Of a DNA stretch of 64,000 nucleotides, positions 25,330 to 35,829 are shown in pieces. Below the pieces are notes generated by a model. The model did not search any database. It was not told the DNA's origin and saw only the letters and a program-made list of their open reading frames with translations. Made by a program: the position numbers and the translations under genes. The stretch comes from Mauremys mutica. Lineage: Eukaryota; Chordata; Testudines; Geoemydidae. The first letter of the stretch is position 1. The number at the start of each line of letters is the position of its first letter. Location of the stretch: assembly GCF_020497125.1 (NCBI RefSeq), contig NC_059072.1, forward strand, positions 69,199,697 through 69,263,696. The letters run 5' to 3'.

Positions 25330-25632
25330 TGGGTTCACAAACTTAATTGCTCCATGACCCCCTTCTGACAACAAAAATTACTACAGAACCCCAGTGGGGG
25401 GACCAAAGCCTGAGCCCACCTGAGCCCCACTGCCCAAGGGCTTTGGGGCCTGTAACTTGAACCCTGCCACCTAGGACTGAAGCCCTTGGTCTTTGGCTTC
25501 AGCCCGGGGCTGTGGGGCTCAGGCATTTGCTTCAGCCCTGGCCCCAGCAAGTCTCATGCCAGTCCTGGAAACCCCATTAGAACAGGATCACGACCCACTT
25601 TGGGGTGCCAATCCACGGTTTGAGAACTGCTG
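25330..25632. mobile_element. Non-autonomous hAT element
   Basis: CTTTAAAA flanks both sides (25322-25329 and 25633-25640). The left end GGTTCACAAACTTAATTG corresponds to the reversed right end CAGCAGTTCTCAAACCGTG, with the first bases of the left end lost. Internal motifs include TGACCCCCTTCTGACAAC and CACGACCCACTTTGGGGT. It is non-coding. Confidence 0.8.
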
Positions 25633-25684
25633 CTTTAAAATATCATTAAGGTATAAGAAAGAGTCAAATGGTCTGAATTTCCAC

Positions 25685-25865
25685 AGATTTCAGAGTGGTA
25701 GTCATGTTAGTCTGTATCAGCAAAAAGAACAGGAGTACTTGTGGCACCTTAGAGACTAACAAATTTATTTGAGCATAAGCTTTCATGGGCTAAAACCCAC
25801 TTCATCGGATGCATGTAATGGAAAATACAGCAGAAAGATATATATACACAGAGGACATGAAAAAA
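25685..25865 (-). mobile_element. Penelope-like element terminus, minus orientation
   Basis: Read on the minus strand, this gives the terminal block with AAAGCTTATGCTCAAATAAA, TTGTTAGTCTCTAAGGTGCC, CAAGTACTCCTGTTCTTTTT and GACTAACATGACTACCACTC. It pairs as an inverted copy with 26170-26295. Penelope-like elements often carry such opposed or duplicated termini. No coding sequence lies between the two blocks. The family call rests on remembered turtle repeats of this type. Confidence 0.6.
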
Positions 25866-26164
25866 TGGGTGTTGACATACAAATGAGAAACTGCAGAATT
25901 GGAATTAATTTGCAATCTGGACACCATTATATTAGGCTTGAATAAAGACTGGGAGTGGATAGGTCATTATACAAAGTAAAACTATTTCCCCATGCTAATT
26001 TTTCCCCCTATTGTTACTCACACCTTCTTGTCAACTGTTTGAAATGGGCCATCCTGATTATCACTACAAAAGTTTTTTTTTCTCCTGCTGATAATAGCCC
26101 AGCTTAACTGATTACTCTCATTATAGTTAGTATGGCAACAGCCATTTTTTCATGGCTTCTGTGT

Positions 26165-26297
26165 ATATATATCTTCCTGCTATATTTTCCACTGAATGCG
26201 TCTGATGAAGTGGATTTTAGCCCATGAAAGCTTATGCTCGAATAAATTAGTTAGTCTCTAAGGTGCCGCAAGTATTCCTCGTTCTTTTTGCTGAATT
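26165..26297 (+). mobile_element. Penelope-like element terminus, plus orientation
   Basis: Contains TCTGATGAAGTGGATTTTAG, CCATGAAAGCTTATGCTCG, AATAAATTAGTTAGTCTCTA and AGGTGCCGCAAGTATTCCTC. This is the same block as 25685-25865 in the opposite orientation. The intervening 300 bp (TGAAATGGGCCATCCTGATT and similar) appears to be the untranslated interior of the same insertion. Confidence 0.6.
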
Positions 26298-27228
26298 TCC
26301 ACACTGCTCATAAGGCCCAGAATCAGCAAAACATTTAAACTTGGGGTTTTCCTTTACTTCAGTGGGACATAAGCAAATATTTGAAGTTAAGCATCTACTT
26401 AAGTGCTTTGCCAAAATCAGGATCTCAGTTATTTTCTTTTTAATATAGGTTGGTAAAGACTGAGGAAAAGATGACAGCACAACCCTCAGTTGCTATAAGA
26501 AGCTGAATGTTGAATAGGCTGTCTTTTATGTGTGGGCTAAAGGAGAACTTCATCCTGCCCCAGGCCTTCAACACAGGATCTTAAGGTGGATGATTAATTT
26601 TCTGGGTGACCTTAATATTATTTTCAACTCTCTCCTAATTAATAGAGAGATTTTTCATGCTTTATGTTTGATGCAATGTATTTTGCTAGTCAAGTTTATC
26701 CAAGCTCACCCAGTTCTGTTTAAGAAAATGGCACTCCACAACAGGCTTCTGTGTATTTCACAGGCATTTTTCCCTGGCACTTGACAAATGAGAATGGAAC
26801 TAAAGGGGGCTTAAATGAAGGAGATCTCGGAAGACATACTATTAATTGATAATCCAATTTGCTCATGCTCAAGAGAGACTTTCACCAACTAGTCATTTTT
26901 TGTACAATGCTTGTCGTATTTTAGCCAAAAAAAATCCCAAGAAAGATAACTCATTTATCTTCTTTTTATATTACTTTATTGATTTTAAGCTATGCTCATA
27001 TCAAATGGTGTGATTACATTTTTGAAAAGTATCATGGTACTGTGGTTACAAAAAATATGTTCTTGTGTGCCCTCTGACCCAAACTGACCTAAGGTAAGAA
27101 AATACAATGTAGTACTTCCACTACATTTAGTCAGTAAAAGATTATAAAAACCAGAGAGCAATTTTAGTAAACTAGGAAAGAACTATACTGTGTATCTAAG
27201 TAAAATAGACATTCCACACTGGACTGTG
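26298..27228. other. Stretch without recognised features
   Basis: No supported gene or repeat boundary is visible. Confidence 0.35.
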
Positions 27229-27230
27229 GC

Positions 27231-27353
27231 TCAAATTTTCAAAAATGCTGAAGGTTGTCCTAACCCTGCTGCCTTTGAAATCAGTGGGGTTTTTACCATT
27301 GACTTGAGTGGTAGCAGAGTTAAGCGAATGCTGAGAACTTCTGAAAATCCCAC
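27231..27353. repeat. Short inverted repeat, TTTTCA...TGAAAA family
   Basis: Left arm TCAAATTTTCAAAAATGCTGA and right arm ATGCTGAGAACTTCTGAAAA are inverted around ATCAGTGGGGTTTTTACCAT. Similar layouts occur at 43291-43440 and 60750-60857. It is probably an old MITE-like repeat, with superfamily unknown. Confidence 0.55.
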
Positions 27354-27354
27354 T

Positions 27355-27940
27355 ACATAACAAATTGCCCTGTATTCTGCATGTATTCTTGGCAGTTCTT
27401 GGCAGTTGGATGTGCAGTTCTGGACAGCAGAGGCCCATGAGCTGCACTTCCTTTGAATTAAAAAAGGAGGCTTCTGGCATATCATTCTCTGAGAAGGGTC
27501 TTTGATTTTGGGGAATTTGTTTCCCCTTTTTGTCTGCCAGTTTTGTTAACCTTCCAGATATACTCCAAGGCCTATCACTTTTATTGAACAGCTAGAGAAA
27601 AATATTGGTTGACAGGATGGAAATGTTCTGGGATGTTTACCCACTGTTATTTAAGGTTAATATTGCTGGGCAGTCTATTAAACTGATAATTCACTGAGTG
27701 TTTTGTTTCTGTTATTTGAAATATTGATTATTTTAATGTTGTTCAGCACCCATAGCTCAGGATGGACATATAAATAAATCTGGCAGTGTGTAAGGGTTTA
27801 ACATATACCTGTGAGTGACTCAGCCAATGTATGTATGACCAAAACTCACAATATACTCTACACTCATAATAATAATAAACTCATAAAATTTACCTTTGTA
27901 TTCTATTCCTGATTTTTATAAAAGAAATCCATAGATTCAA
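27355..27940. other. Stretch without recognised features
   Basis: AT-rich with short TAA repeats near 27870. No gene is supported. Confidence 0.35.
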
Positions 27941-27944
27941 AAGC

Positions 27945-28674
27945 CAGAAGGGACCATGATGATCATTTGGTCTGATTTCCTGTATAACACAGCTAATGAA
28001 CTTCCCCAAAACAATTCCTATAATACATCTTTTAGAAAAACATCCAGTCTTGACTTAAAAACTATCAATGATGGAGAATCCACCATAACCCTTGGTATGT
28101 TGTTCCAATGGTTAACTGCTGACTGTTAAAACTTATGCCCTATTTTCAGTTTGAATTTGTCTAACTTCACCTTCTAGCCATTAGATTGTGTTAGATCTTT
28201 CTCTGTTAGATTGAAGAACCCATTATCAAATATTTGTTACTCATGTAGATACTTACAGACTGTAATCAAGTCATGCCTTAATTGTGTCTTTGTTAAATTA
28301 AGTAGATTGAGCTCTTTGAGTTTATCCCTATAAGGCGTGTTTTCTAGTCCTTTAATCATTTTTGTGGCCCTCACCAAGCTCTCTCCATTTTGTCAACATT
28401 ATTCTTGAATTGTGGTCACCAGAACTGGACAGTATTCCAGCAGCAGTTGCACCAGTGCCAAATACAGAAGTAAAATAACCTCTCTACTCCTACTTGAGAC
28501 TCCCCTGTTTATGCACCCAAGGATCATGTTAGCTCTTTTGACCACAACATCTCACTAGGAGCTCATGTTCAGCTGATTATCCACCGCAATCCTCATATCT
28601 CTTTTAGTGTCACTGATTTCCAGGATAGAGTTCCCTATAAGTATGGCCTACATTCTTAGTTCCTAGATATATAC
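27945..28674 (-). pseudogene. CR1 LINE remnant, 3' part (antisense)
   Basis: The + strand reads as an inverted CR1. ATAGATTCAAAAGCCAGAAG, GGACCATGATGATCATTTGG and TCTGATTTCCTGTATAACAC are the reversed 3' end. They are followed by antisense of the C-terminal reverse transcriptase region (AGTATTCCAGCAGCAGTTGC and GTTAGCTCTTTTGACCAC). Reading frames are broken throughout. The copy stops at an LTR element at 28675 and resumes at about 31228, so this was one insertion later split. Confidence 0.85.
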
Positions 28675-30467
28675 TGTCACAATTCAGGGCCACTGCACCT
28701 GCATTTCTCTTCAGTGGTTCAGCAAAGTCTTGGCTTTCAGTTCCCTAGCTGTTGCCTCTCTGGGGTGAAGACATGTCTCTCTCCCTCTTCTAACTGGGGT
28801 ATTCTCAGGCTGGAATGTTCTCTTGTCTTCACTGTTCCATTCCTCGCACAGACAGGTTGTCCTAGACCAGGGGTCGGCAACCGGTGGCTCCCGGCTCGCC
28901 AGGGTAAGCACCCTGGCAGGCCGGCCCGGTTTGTTTATCTGCCGCGCCGGCAAGTTCGGCCGATCGCGGCTCCCACTGGCCGCGGTTCGCGGTCCCAGGC
29001 CAATGCGGGAGGCAGGAAGCGGCGCGAGCCGAGGGATGTTCTGGCCGCGGCTTCCTGCCTCCCACATTGGCCTGGGACCGCGAACCGCGGCCAGTGGGAG
29101 CCGCGATCGGCCAAACTTGCCGACGCGGCAGATAAACAAACCGGACCGGCCCGCCAGGGTGCTTACCCGGCGAGCCGGGAGCCACCGGTTGCCGACCCCT
29201 GTCCTAGACACTGGCTTGCTTTTGCTCCAGCGAGAGAGAACAATGTAATTGCTACAGATATAGGTTACCACATAGTTCTTTCTCAGCAAGCCTACTTTAT
29301 TCTTAAGGTAAAAAAACATTACATAGAAAACATGTTAAAAACAATAAAAAAAAATACCAGAATTTATCCCACCTCTCACATAGGCTCTGGCAAGTGCAGT
29401 CTTTTAATATCCCACTCTAGGAGCATCTTTGTGGTTACAAGTTCATCAGCACTTCAACTCAGAAACAAGTACCCCGTCTTTTGAGGTTTCACTTGGCCAA
29501 ATCCTTCCAATCCTTCCCTAAGGATGGGGGCCTTCCATGAACCAGGGGTCCTGCCTGTTTGCTGGATGAGGAAGGAGGCCCTGCCTTAGTCTAAAACCCA
29601 GGCTTTTATCCAAAAGTCTTGTTCTTTGTGTGGACTGGTTCCTAGAGTGTCAGCGCCCCGTCCTTTTGTCAGACAGGGCATTGAGATTGGAGGGGCAGTC
29701 AGTCCACCTTTCTTACCTGAGTCTTTATAGTCCTGTTCTGGAGCCAAGGACATTATTTTTTGTCCCACTGAGGTGTATGGACTTCCCCTTATTTGTGAAG
29801 GGTGGAGGTTATCTGGCCTTGTCCTTGATAGCCCTGGAACTCCTTTTGCTGTTGAGTCCCTGTTACGGGGTATGTAGGAGAACCCATGCCCACCCACTCC
29901 ACTCAGTTCCAGCTCAGGGCCCTTAACCCAGGCAGGCAGAATCAGTCATTCACAATTTTCATGCTATACCCTGAGCTCCTTCCTGCCTCCCTCAGTTCTG
30001 CAGGCTTCTTCAGCCCATGAGTCTGGTTATCCCCCCCTCTTTGGATTGTTGCCATTCTGAGGCTGCATCTTACCAGCTTGCTGGCAGGAAATTCTTTCTC
30101 TGGCCTGCTTGCTCCTCTGGCAGCCACCATGGCCCTCTGCTTCTCAGCTTGTTTATTTTCCAGCTGCTGGGAGGCTGGCAATCAGCACTGGCAGCACGTC
30201 CTGCATTAACCCCTTGGTTGACAAGCCAGCATGGGGCATATACACCCCGTGACACTTTTTCTCTTGATCTCTGAAGGATCTAATTTGTGTATATCCTTGG
30301 GAGGTGGAAATGGCTTCAAAGGCTGATGATGGAGGAAGTTTATTAGCATCCCCCATCCCCATTAGAGAAGTTACATACAATGCCACAGTAACACATACAC
30401 AATTGCATTTTTAATACAGTACCCCAGCAGAGTTATCCCTAATAAACTAAAGTTAAACTTAACTCAG
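28675..30467 (-). mobile_element. LTR-element DNA inserted into the CR1, left block
   Basis: The block begins TGTCACAATTCAGGGCCACT and later has CCCCGTGACA at 30245-30254, which reads as TGTCACGGGG on the minus strand. The reversed polyadenylation-like motif TTTATTCTTAAGG lies near 29298. Similar ends and the same motif occur at 44628-45311, so both belong to one family in the same orientation. No gag or pol coding was recognised. After removing the solo LTR, the block runs to about 31227, where TATATAC repeats the sequence found just left of 28675. A Gypsy- or retrovirus-type LTR cannot be separated from this evidence. Confidence 0.6.
28868..29201. mobile_element. Palindromic hAT MITE with perfect 8-bp target duplication
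   Basis: TCCTAGAC flanks both sides (28860-28867 and 29202-29209). The ends are CAGGGGTCGGCAACCGGTGG and its reverse complement. The whole 334-bp unit is a nearly perfect inverted repeat with arms of about 160 bp centred near 29035. It is rich in CpG and includes GGTTTGTTTATCTGCCGCG and CCCACTGGCCGCGG. The 256-, 202- and 141-codon frames overlapping it in both directions are palindrome artefacts. It sits inside LTR-element DNA and is probably recent, given the intact flanks. Confidence 0.93.
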
Positions 30468-31170
30468 TGTAGCAGGGTGAACCCCTGCTCTGGCCCTGAA
30501 GGTGTTAAAAACAGCCCTGGGAAGGGGCCGAGGCTGGAAGACAGCCTTTAGGCTGGGCTGATTGGGGAAGTGGCTGCAGGTGAGGCCACGCCCCAAACTG
30601 AGCGACAGCTGGCCCCTGTAAAAGGCCAGGGAAGCCAGAAGCTCAGACAGTCTCTCTCTGCCTTCAGAGAGAGAAGGGCCTGGCTGCAAGGAGCTAGCGA
30701 CTGGATACCTGAGTGAAGCAGGGCTGGGGAAAGGCTGAGGAGCTGGGGAGCTCCAGCTTGGAAAGCCCCAGGCTGCGGCCTACCATTGGGCTAACAGGTA
30801 CTGGGGGGTGCAGAGGGCAGCCCAGAGGTAGGCCAAGGCAGCAGGTCCAAACCCTCCCTGCCAGTGATGAGTTGGCTGATACTGCAGTCTGCCCCAGGAT
30901 GTGGGGCTAGACAATGACTGGCAGTAGCCATACACTGAGGCAAGGTGGGGATAGAGGGTGAGGGTTCCCTGAGGAGGGGAGACCCAGAGAGAAAGGGGTT
31001 ACTGCTAGGGGGCAGCACCCCATGTAAGAGGGCACCGGGTCCAGGGAGGGACACAGGGGCCAGAGAACAGGTGGATCACCAGCCTGTAGAGGGCGCTCCA
31101 GCGCTGGAATAGAGCTAATTCCCGGAGTCACCAGCAGGAGGCGCCACAGGGGTGAGTCCGACCCGTTACA
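30468..31170 (+). mobile_element. Solo LTR with 5-bp target duplication
   Basis: The unit starts TGTAGCAGGG and ends CCCGTTACA (TG...CA ends) and is flanked by CTCAG at 30463-30467 and 31171-31175. Its 703-bp length, lack of coding sequence and an internal CCTGTAAAAGGCC near 30617, which could be a TATA-like promoter, fit a solo LTR left by recombination between two LTRs. Orientation is inferred from that promoter-like motif only. It may derive from an endogenous retrovirus or a Gypsy-type element. Confidence 0.75.
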
Positions 31171-31227
31171 CTCAGTAAAGCTTATATTCCAACAAGTTTT
31201 TTCAGGATATTATAGGATATTGTCAGT

Positions 31228-31500
31228 CTGTCATATATACCTGTCTGTTTAGCCATATCAAAATACATAGTTTACTTGCATCCAGTTTACAAAGCGAACC
31301 AGATTGCTCTGTCAGTGACCTGTTCTCTTCATTATTTACCACTCCCCCAATTTGTGTCATCTGCAAACTGTATCAGTGCTGATTTTATGTTTTTTTTTCC
31401 CCCAGAGATTTTGTTTTCTTCCAGTGCCTGTAGCCCTGCAATACAATATACAGCACCTACCAATACATAGTTTGTAACGAAGCTGCCAAAAATAGGCCAC
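31228..31500 (-). pseudogene. CR1 LINE remnant continuing after the LTR insertions (antisense)
   Basis: GTTTAGCCATATCAAAATAC, AGTTTACAAAGCGAACCAG, GTCAGTGACCTGTTCTCTTC and CCCCCAATTTGTGTCATCTG are the antisense of the CR1 reverse transcriptase core. The last motif is the complement of the A-D-D catalytic region. The copy joins 27945-28674 once the LTR block is removed. Confidence 0.8.
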
Positions 31501-31504
31501 AGAG

Positions 31505-32455
31505 TACAAAATCAAGTATGTTGGGAGAAATACTTTGAAGCATGGTATTCTCTTCACATGGTTAGAACTGAGTTCTATTTTGCAGTATAGAAGGGATGCA
31601 GCTGTGTTCCCAGCTATCGCTTGTGTATACTGCAAGATGGAGCACTATTTAACCAGATCAAGGGGAAGTCATGATGTGACTGCCTGGCTTAGACCCTGAT
31701 AATTTAGTAGTGTAGATTAGATTTTTGTGCTGTGCCATTCCTCTCAAATGAAAAGAATGGCACACATTGCTTTTTGGCTATGGCATGCTATCAACTGGCA
31801 TAATATTTTACAAAATGCTGCTATCTCCTCATATATTATGTATGCATCATTTCTTCATTGCTTAGTCTCACACACAAGTTATTTCGTAAAAGTTAAATCA
31901 TTTAAATGATCCTTATCATTTATGAAAAATAAAATGGATATTTTAACTGATATTTGTTAGCTTTGTTATGTAGTAAATGAACATTATCTTAGCAGATTTG
32001 GGGGATGTTAATAAATATTAGTAGTAAATAAGAAGCACAAAGAACATATTTCCTCTTCTGGTTCCACTTTTCTATCTCAGACACAAAAAGCGTAGGTTGA
32101 GTCTAAATGATATCTGCAAAGTAGCAGAATTTAAAAAAAAATTCCTCATATTGGAAAAATTGATTCTGTAACCAAGCAAAGCCAGCCTGTATATTAGCTA
32201 TTGAACTGGTCAACAATTTATTACCCCATGAAAAATTTCAATGAGAATGAATATTTGTGTTTTCATTAAATGTGTCTTTAGTTAAAACCAAAAACTATTT
32301 TCCCCCCAAACTCTGGCATTCAAAACCCAAAAATATATTTATTTGTACTGAAACTGAATATTTTTATTTATTCATTCTATTTTATTTATTCACTCTATAA
32401 ATAAAGTGTGTCTATGAAAATCTGAACATCTTTGCAAAAACATATATTTTTCATG
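31505..32455. other. AT-rich stretch without recognised features
   Basis: No supported gene. Short A/T runs and TTTATTTATT motifs near 32370 only. Confidence 0.35.
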
Positions 32456-32459
32456 AGAG

Positions 32460-32815
32460 ACACAGGATAGGTGAGGTACAATCTTTTATTAGGCCAGCTT
32501 CTGTTGGTGGAAGGGACATGTTTTCGCACTTTTTCAGCTCTGGGAAAGGTAACCAGAGTGTAGCTAAATACAAGTCGAGACAGATTTCTTAAGCATAAGG
32601 CGTTTGCATGTGCTGCAGGAGACCACTTAAAATGAAGTGGGCAATTAAGGGTTAGCAGTAGGATGTGTTACAAATTCTGGTAATGAGCCATAAAACCAGT
32701 ACCTCTTAAGGCCATGTTTTTTGGTGTCTGGCAGAACTATGGATTTAAGTTTCCAGGCTCATCTTTTGTAGGTGTTGCACAGGTTTCCTTTCAAGATGAG
32801 GACTCAACCTTTTTT
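32460..32815 (-). mobile_element. Penelope-like element fragment
   Basis: GGTGAGGTACAATCTTTTAT, CCAGCTTCTGTTGGTGGAAG, CAGCTCTGGGAAAGGTAACC, TAAGGCCATGTTTTTTGGTG and AGGTGTTGCACAGGTTTCC match, as I recall them, the 3' region of a Penelope-like retroelement common in turtles, read in reverse. No intact frame remains. Assignment is from memory of the sequence class. Confidence 0.5.
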
Positions 32816-33135
32816 CATGAACACTTATGTTTAATCAAAAAACCATTCTGAAATTACACATTTTGATGGAAAAAATTTGGCCACCTTTAACTAGGCTTTT
32901 AGTCATCTGGAACAGTTCCACTGGCAGTTGCTATTTGTGAGTGACAAAGGATATTTTCTTTGCCTCCTGTACAGCAGAATATAGGACTAAAATAATTATT
33001 ATTCTGCAATCAGTCAGAGTCAGCATAAGGCTTCCACCAATGGTGCAATAGCCTTCTGTCTTCTTACTTCATCTAGCATGATTAATCTGTAAACCTTAAT
33101 GAGAATGAAGCCAGGGAAGAGGACAAAATGGATAC

Positions 33136-34730
33136 GTTTACACTGCAGTGTAAACCCAGGATTAGTGGGACTTGACTCAGCAAAGCCTTGGTTTGAGAAC
33201 CCAGGACTTGAGAGTCTATTCAGATTGCCAACCCTAGCTTAAGAATTTTTTAACCAGGACCTGAACCTGGGGATTCGGCATCCACCCTGCAGTATGTAGT
33301 TCCAAGTCCAAACCACCATGTCCCTGATGACTTAGCGCTATCCTGAGAAGTAGCTACTCTAGTCCTTTGTTTGTGCAGCACACTGTGGGGAAAACTTGAT
33401 TTTCAACCCCGCATACTAAGAAGTTTGAACAGTCTGCCAACACATCCTACTGAGCCATCATTTTGGTCTGCGAGCCCCCAGCAACTGGAGTCAAGAACTC
33501 CTCTTGCTTGCGCTTTCACTCCTTTCAGAAAAGGGAGAGAGCGTCCGTGAGTCACTGGTGGACATTTTGGAAGCATTTTCAGGCCCAACAAAGGTACCTA
33601 AGAGAGCCAATGTCAGAGCAGGAGGAGGACAAGGACACAGACATGGCAGACTTGAATTGTCGGATGCTGCTCATGACACTCAGTACAGCTGGTGATTCCT
33701 CCTACCTATATCAGCTATTCTGAAGCAGGGCCACAAGCACAGACTAGTGGGACCATATCGTAATGCAGACCTGGGATGACCAGAAGTGTGTTCAGGACTT
33801 TTGCGTGAAGAAAGCCACATTTCTGGAGCTTTGGGAGCAGCTGGTCCCCCATCCTCCAGCTTAAAGACACATGCATGAGGATGGCCTTGCAGGTCCAGAA
33901 GCGCATTGCTATAAGCATTTGGTAGCTGACTATCCCAGACTGCTACAGGTCCATTGCCAACCAGTTTGGTGTTTGGAAGTTGACTTTGGGTAAACTGGTG
34001 GCAGAGGTTTCTGAGACCATCAGGCATGTGGTTTACCCAAACATGGCAGGCATAAACGAAATTCCTGAAGTAATTTCTGGTTTTGAGAGAATGTGGCCAT
34101 TGATGGGACTCATGGGGGCACATGAGTACATAAACTGCAAAGGGTACTAATCCATTGTTATGCACACTCTCATGGATCACGGAAGGTGATTCATGAATGT
34201 CAATGATGGTTGTATTGGAAAAGTTCAAGATGCCAGGGTTTTCCAACAATTGGGAGTCTACATTCATGGACAAGCGGTGGCACTATTCACATCACATGAC
34301 ACTGTCAAACAAAGTTACTGTCTCCACTGTTATTCTGGAGGACACTGCATAACCCCTTTCTCCTTGGCTTGTGAAACCATACCCCAGTCTCAGAGGCCCT
34401 GACAAAAGGAGGTTTAATTACTCAGGTGGTTGAATGTGTGTTTTGCCAATTGGGATTCTTCTGGCAGTGTTCACTAACCCGTTTGGATGCCAGTGTAACC
34501 AGTGCTGTCTACATTGTGGCTTACTGTGCTATTCACAATCTTTGTGACAACAGAGGTGAACCATTTCCCTCTGAATGGATCTATGACATTGAAGGGCCGC
34601 TGAATCGGTATGCTCAGCCAGAAAGTGCACTTACTGCAGCTAGAGCTGGCTGCACCCGGGCAACATAAAACAGGGATGCTTTGTGCTCCCACAGTGTGGA
34701 CTTCCACGGGTCAAAGGAAGAGGGAGAATT
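33136..34730 (+). pseudogene. Fossil PIF/Harbinger transposase
   Basis: The region starts near TACGTTTACACTGCAGTGTA, a decayed Harbinger-type end. Broken + frames then parallel the intact transposase at 46308 in order: a QKRIAISIW and CYRSIANQFGV segment near 33897-33975 (helix-turn-helix region), EYINCKGY near 34124, GKVQDARVFQQLG near 34219, VVECVFCQLGF near 34423 (third catalytic glutamate region retained), and a VAYCAIHNLCDNRGE-type C-terminus near 34517-34565. At least four frame changes and many stops occur. The AIDGTH-type motif with the first catalytic aspartate is not readable. It is a dead, older relative of the complete element. The right end was not found and may lie beyond the Penelope-like insertion at 35364. 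Confidence 0.85.
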
Positions 34731-34734
34731 AATA

Positions 34735-35360
34735 TGCTTCTGGGGACGGGGTTGATTGCGATGCATTTACTTTTGAATGACATGACTGCTTATGAAAGGG
34801 GTCGGGAATGGAAACACTGTCAGGACTGATGTACATAACTGATATATGGATTGACGTGTATAGCTGTATTGAGACATGGGCTTTGCATACAACCTCCCAG
34901 TTGTCTCTGATCATTGTTTACCTTTAGTATTTGAAATACACATTATATGATGTGTTGAAGTGCGGGCAATCATTTCTGTAAAAATAAAAATCTTTTATTT
35001 TTAAACGTGTATTGGGAAAGTACAATATTAAACCATATACAATATGGCCAGCTGCCAGGCCAGCTGCCATTAGCACATCAAAACACCAGCAACACCAAAA
35101 GCTTAAAATGAACCTATGCACTTTGTTCTTAACAAGTTAAACCATGTTGAAGTATGTACAAGAAACACAAACAAATGATTTTGTGTCCCCTGCCCCCTCA
35201 TTCTCTTTTCTTTTCATGTTTGCTATACACTGGGTGCCAGGGCAATAGTCAAATATATAGTGACTGAACAGCACATGTATGAGTGGAATGGGCTGGTGAG
35301 CTACCAAGGTGGTCCTGAAAAATATGCCCGACCCTGAAATGTGACTACCTATCTGGAATC
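34735..35360. other. Stretch without recognised features, possibly flank of the fossil Harbinger
   Basis: AT-rich. No gene or repeat end is recognised. It may be residual untranslated sequence of the fossil element. Confidence 0.35.
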
Positions 35361-35363
35361 AAG

Positions 35364-35642
35364 TATCAGAGGGGTAGCCGTGTTAGTCTGGATCTGTAAA
35401 AGCAGCAAAGAATCCTGTGGCACCTTATAGACTAACAGACGTTTTGGAGCATGAGCTTTCATGGGTGAGTACCCACTTCGTCGGATGCAAGTAGTGGAAA
35501 TTTCCAGGGGCAGGTATATATGCAAGCAAGAAGCAAGCTAGAGATAACGAGGTTAGTTCAATCAGGGAGGATGAGGCCCTGTTCTAGCAGCTGAGGTGTG
35601 AAAACCAAGGGAGGAGAAACTGGTTCTGTAGTTGGCAAGGGG
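35364..35642 (-). mobile_element. Penelope-like element 3' region, part 1
   Basis: AGGGGTAGCCGTGTTAGTCT, GCACCTTATAGACTAACAG, CATGAGCTTTCATGGGTGAG and CACTTCGTCGGATGCAAGTA are the reversed 3' tail of a Penelope-like element. The element is interrupted by a SINE and continues at 35830. Confidence 0.7.
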
Positions 35643-35822
35643 GGGAGGGATAGCTCAGTGGTTTGAGTATTGGCCTGCTAAACCCAGGGTTGTGAGTTCA
35701 ATCCTTGAGGAGGCCACTTAGGGATCTGAGGCAAAAATTGGTCCTGCTAGTGAAGGCAGGGGGCTGGATTCAATGACTTTTCAAGGTCCTTTCCAGTTCT
35801 AGGAGATTGGTATATCTCCAAT
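35643..35822 (+). mobile_element. Cry I-type tRNA-derived SINE
   Basis: The 5' part has a pol III A box (TAGCTCAGTGG) and a B box (GGTTGTGAGTTCAATCC) within a tRNA-like head. The tail carries TTGGTCCTGCTAGTGAAGG, GGCTGGATTCAATGAC and TTTCAAGGTCCTTTCCAG, which resembles a CR1 3' end, and ends in A-rich sequence at 35820-35833. SINEs of this type are known from cryptodiran turtles, so this is the best taxonomic marker here. It interrupts a Penelope-like element. It is not a functional tRNA gene. Confidence 0.88.
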
Positions 35823-35829
35823 AAAAAAA

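Noticed and set aside
28711..29484. Long overlapping open frames of 256, 202 and 141 codons on both strands
   Set aside because: They read through the palindromic hAT element. The inverted repeat creates mirrored frames, and no domain or splice context supports a gene.
35646..35720. tRNA gene
   Set aside because: A and B boxes are present, but they belong to the head of a SINE with a CR1-like tail and A-rich end.
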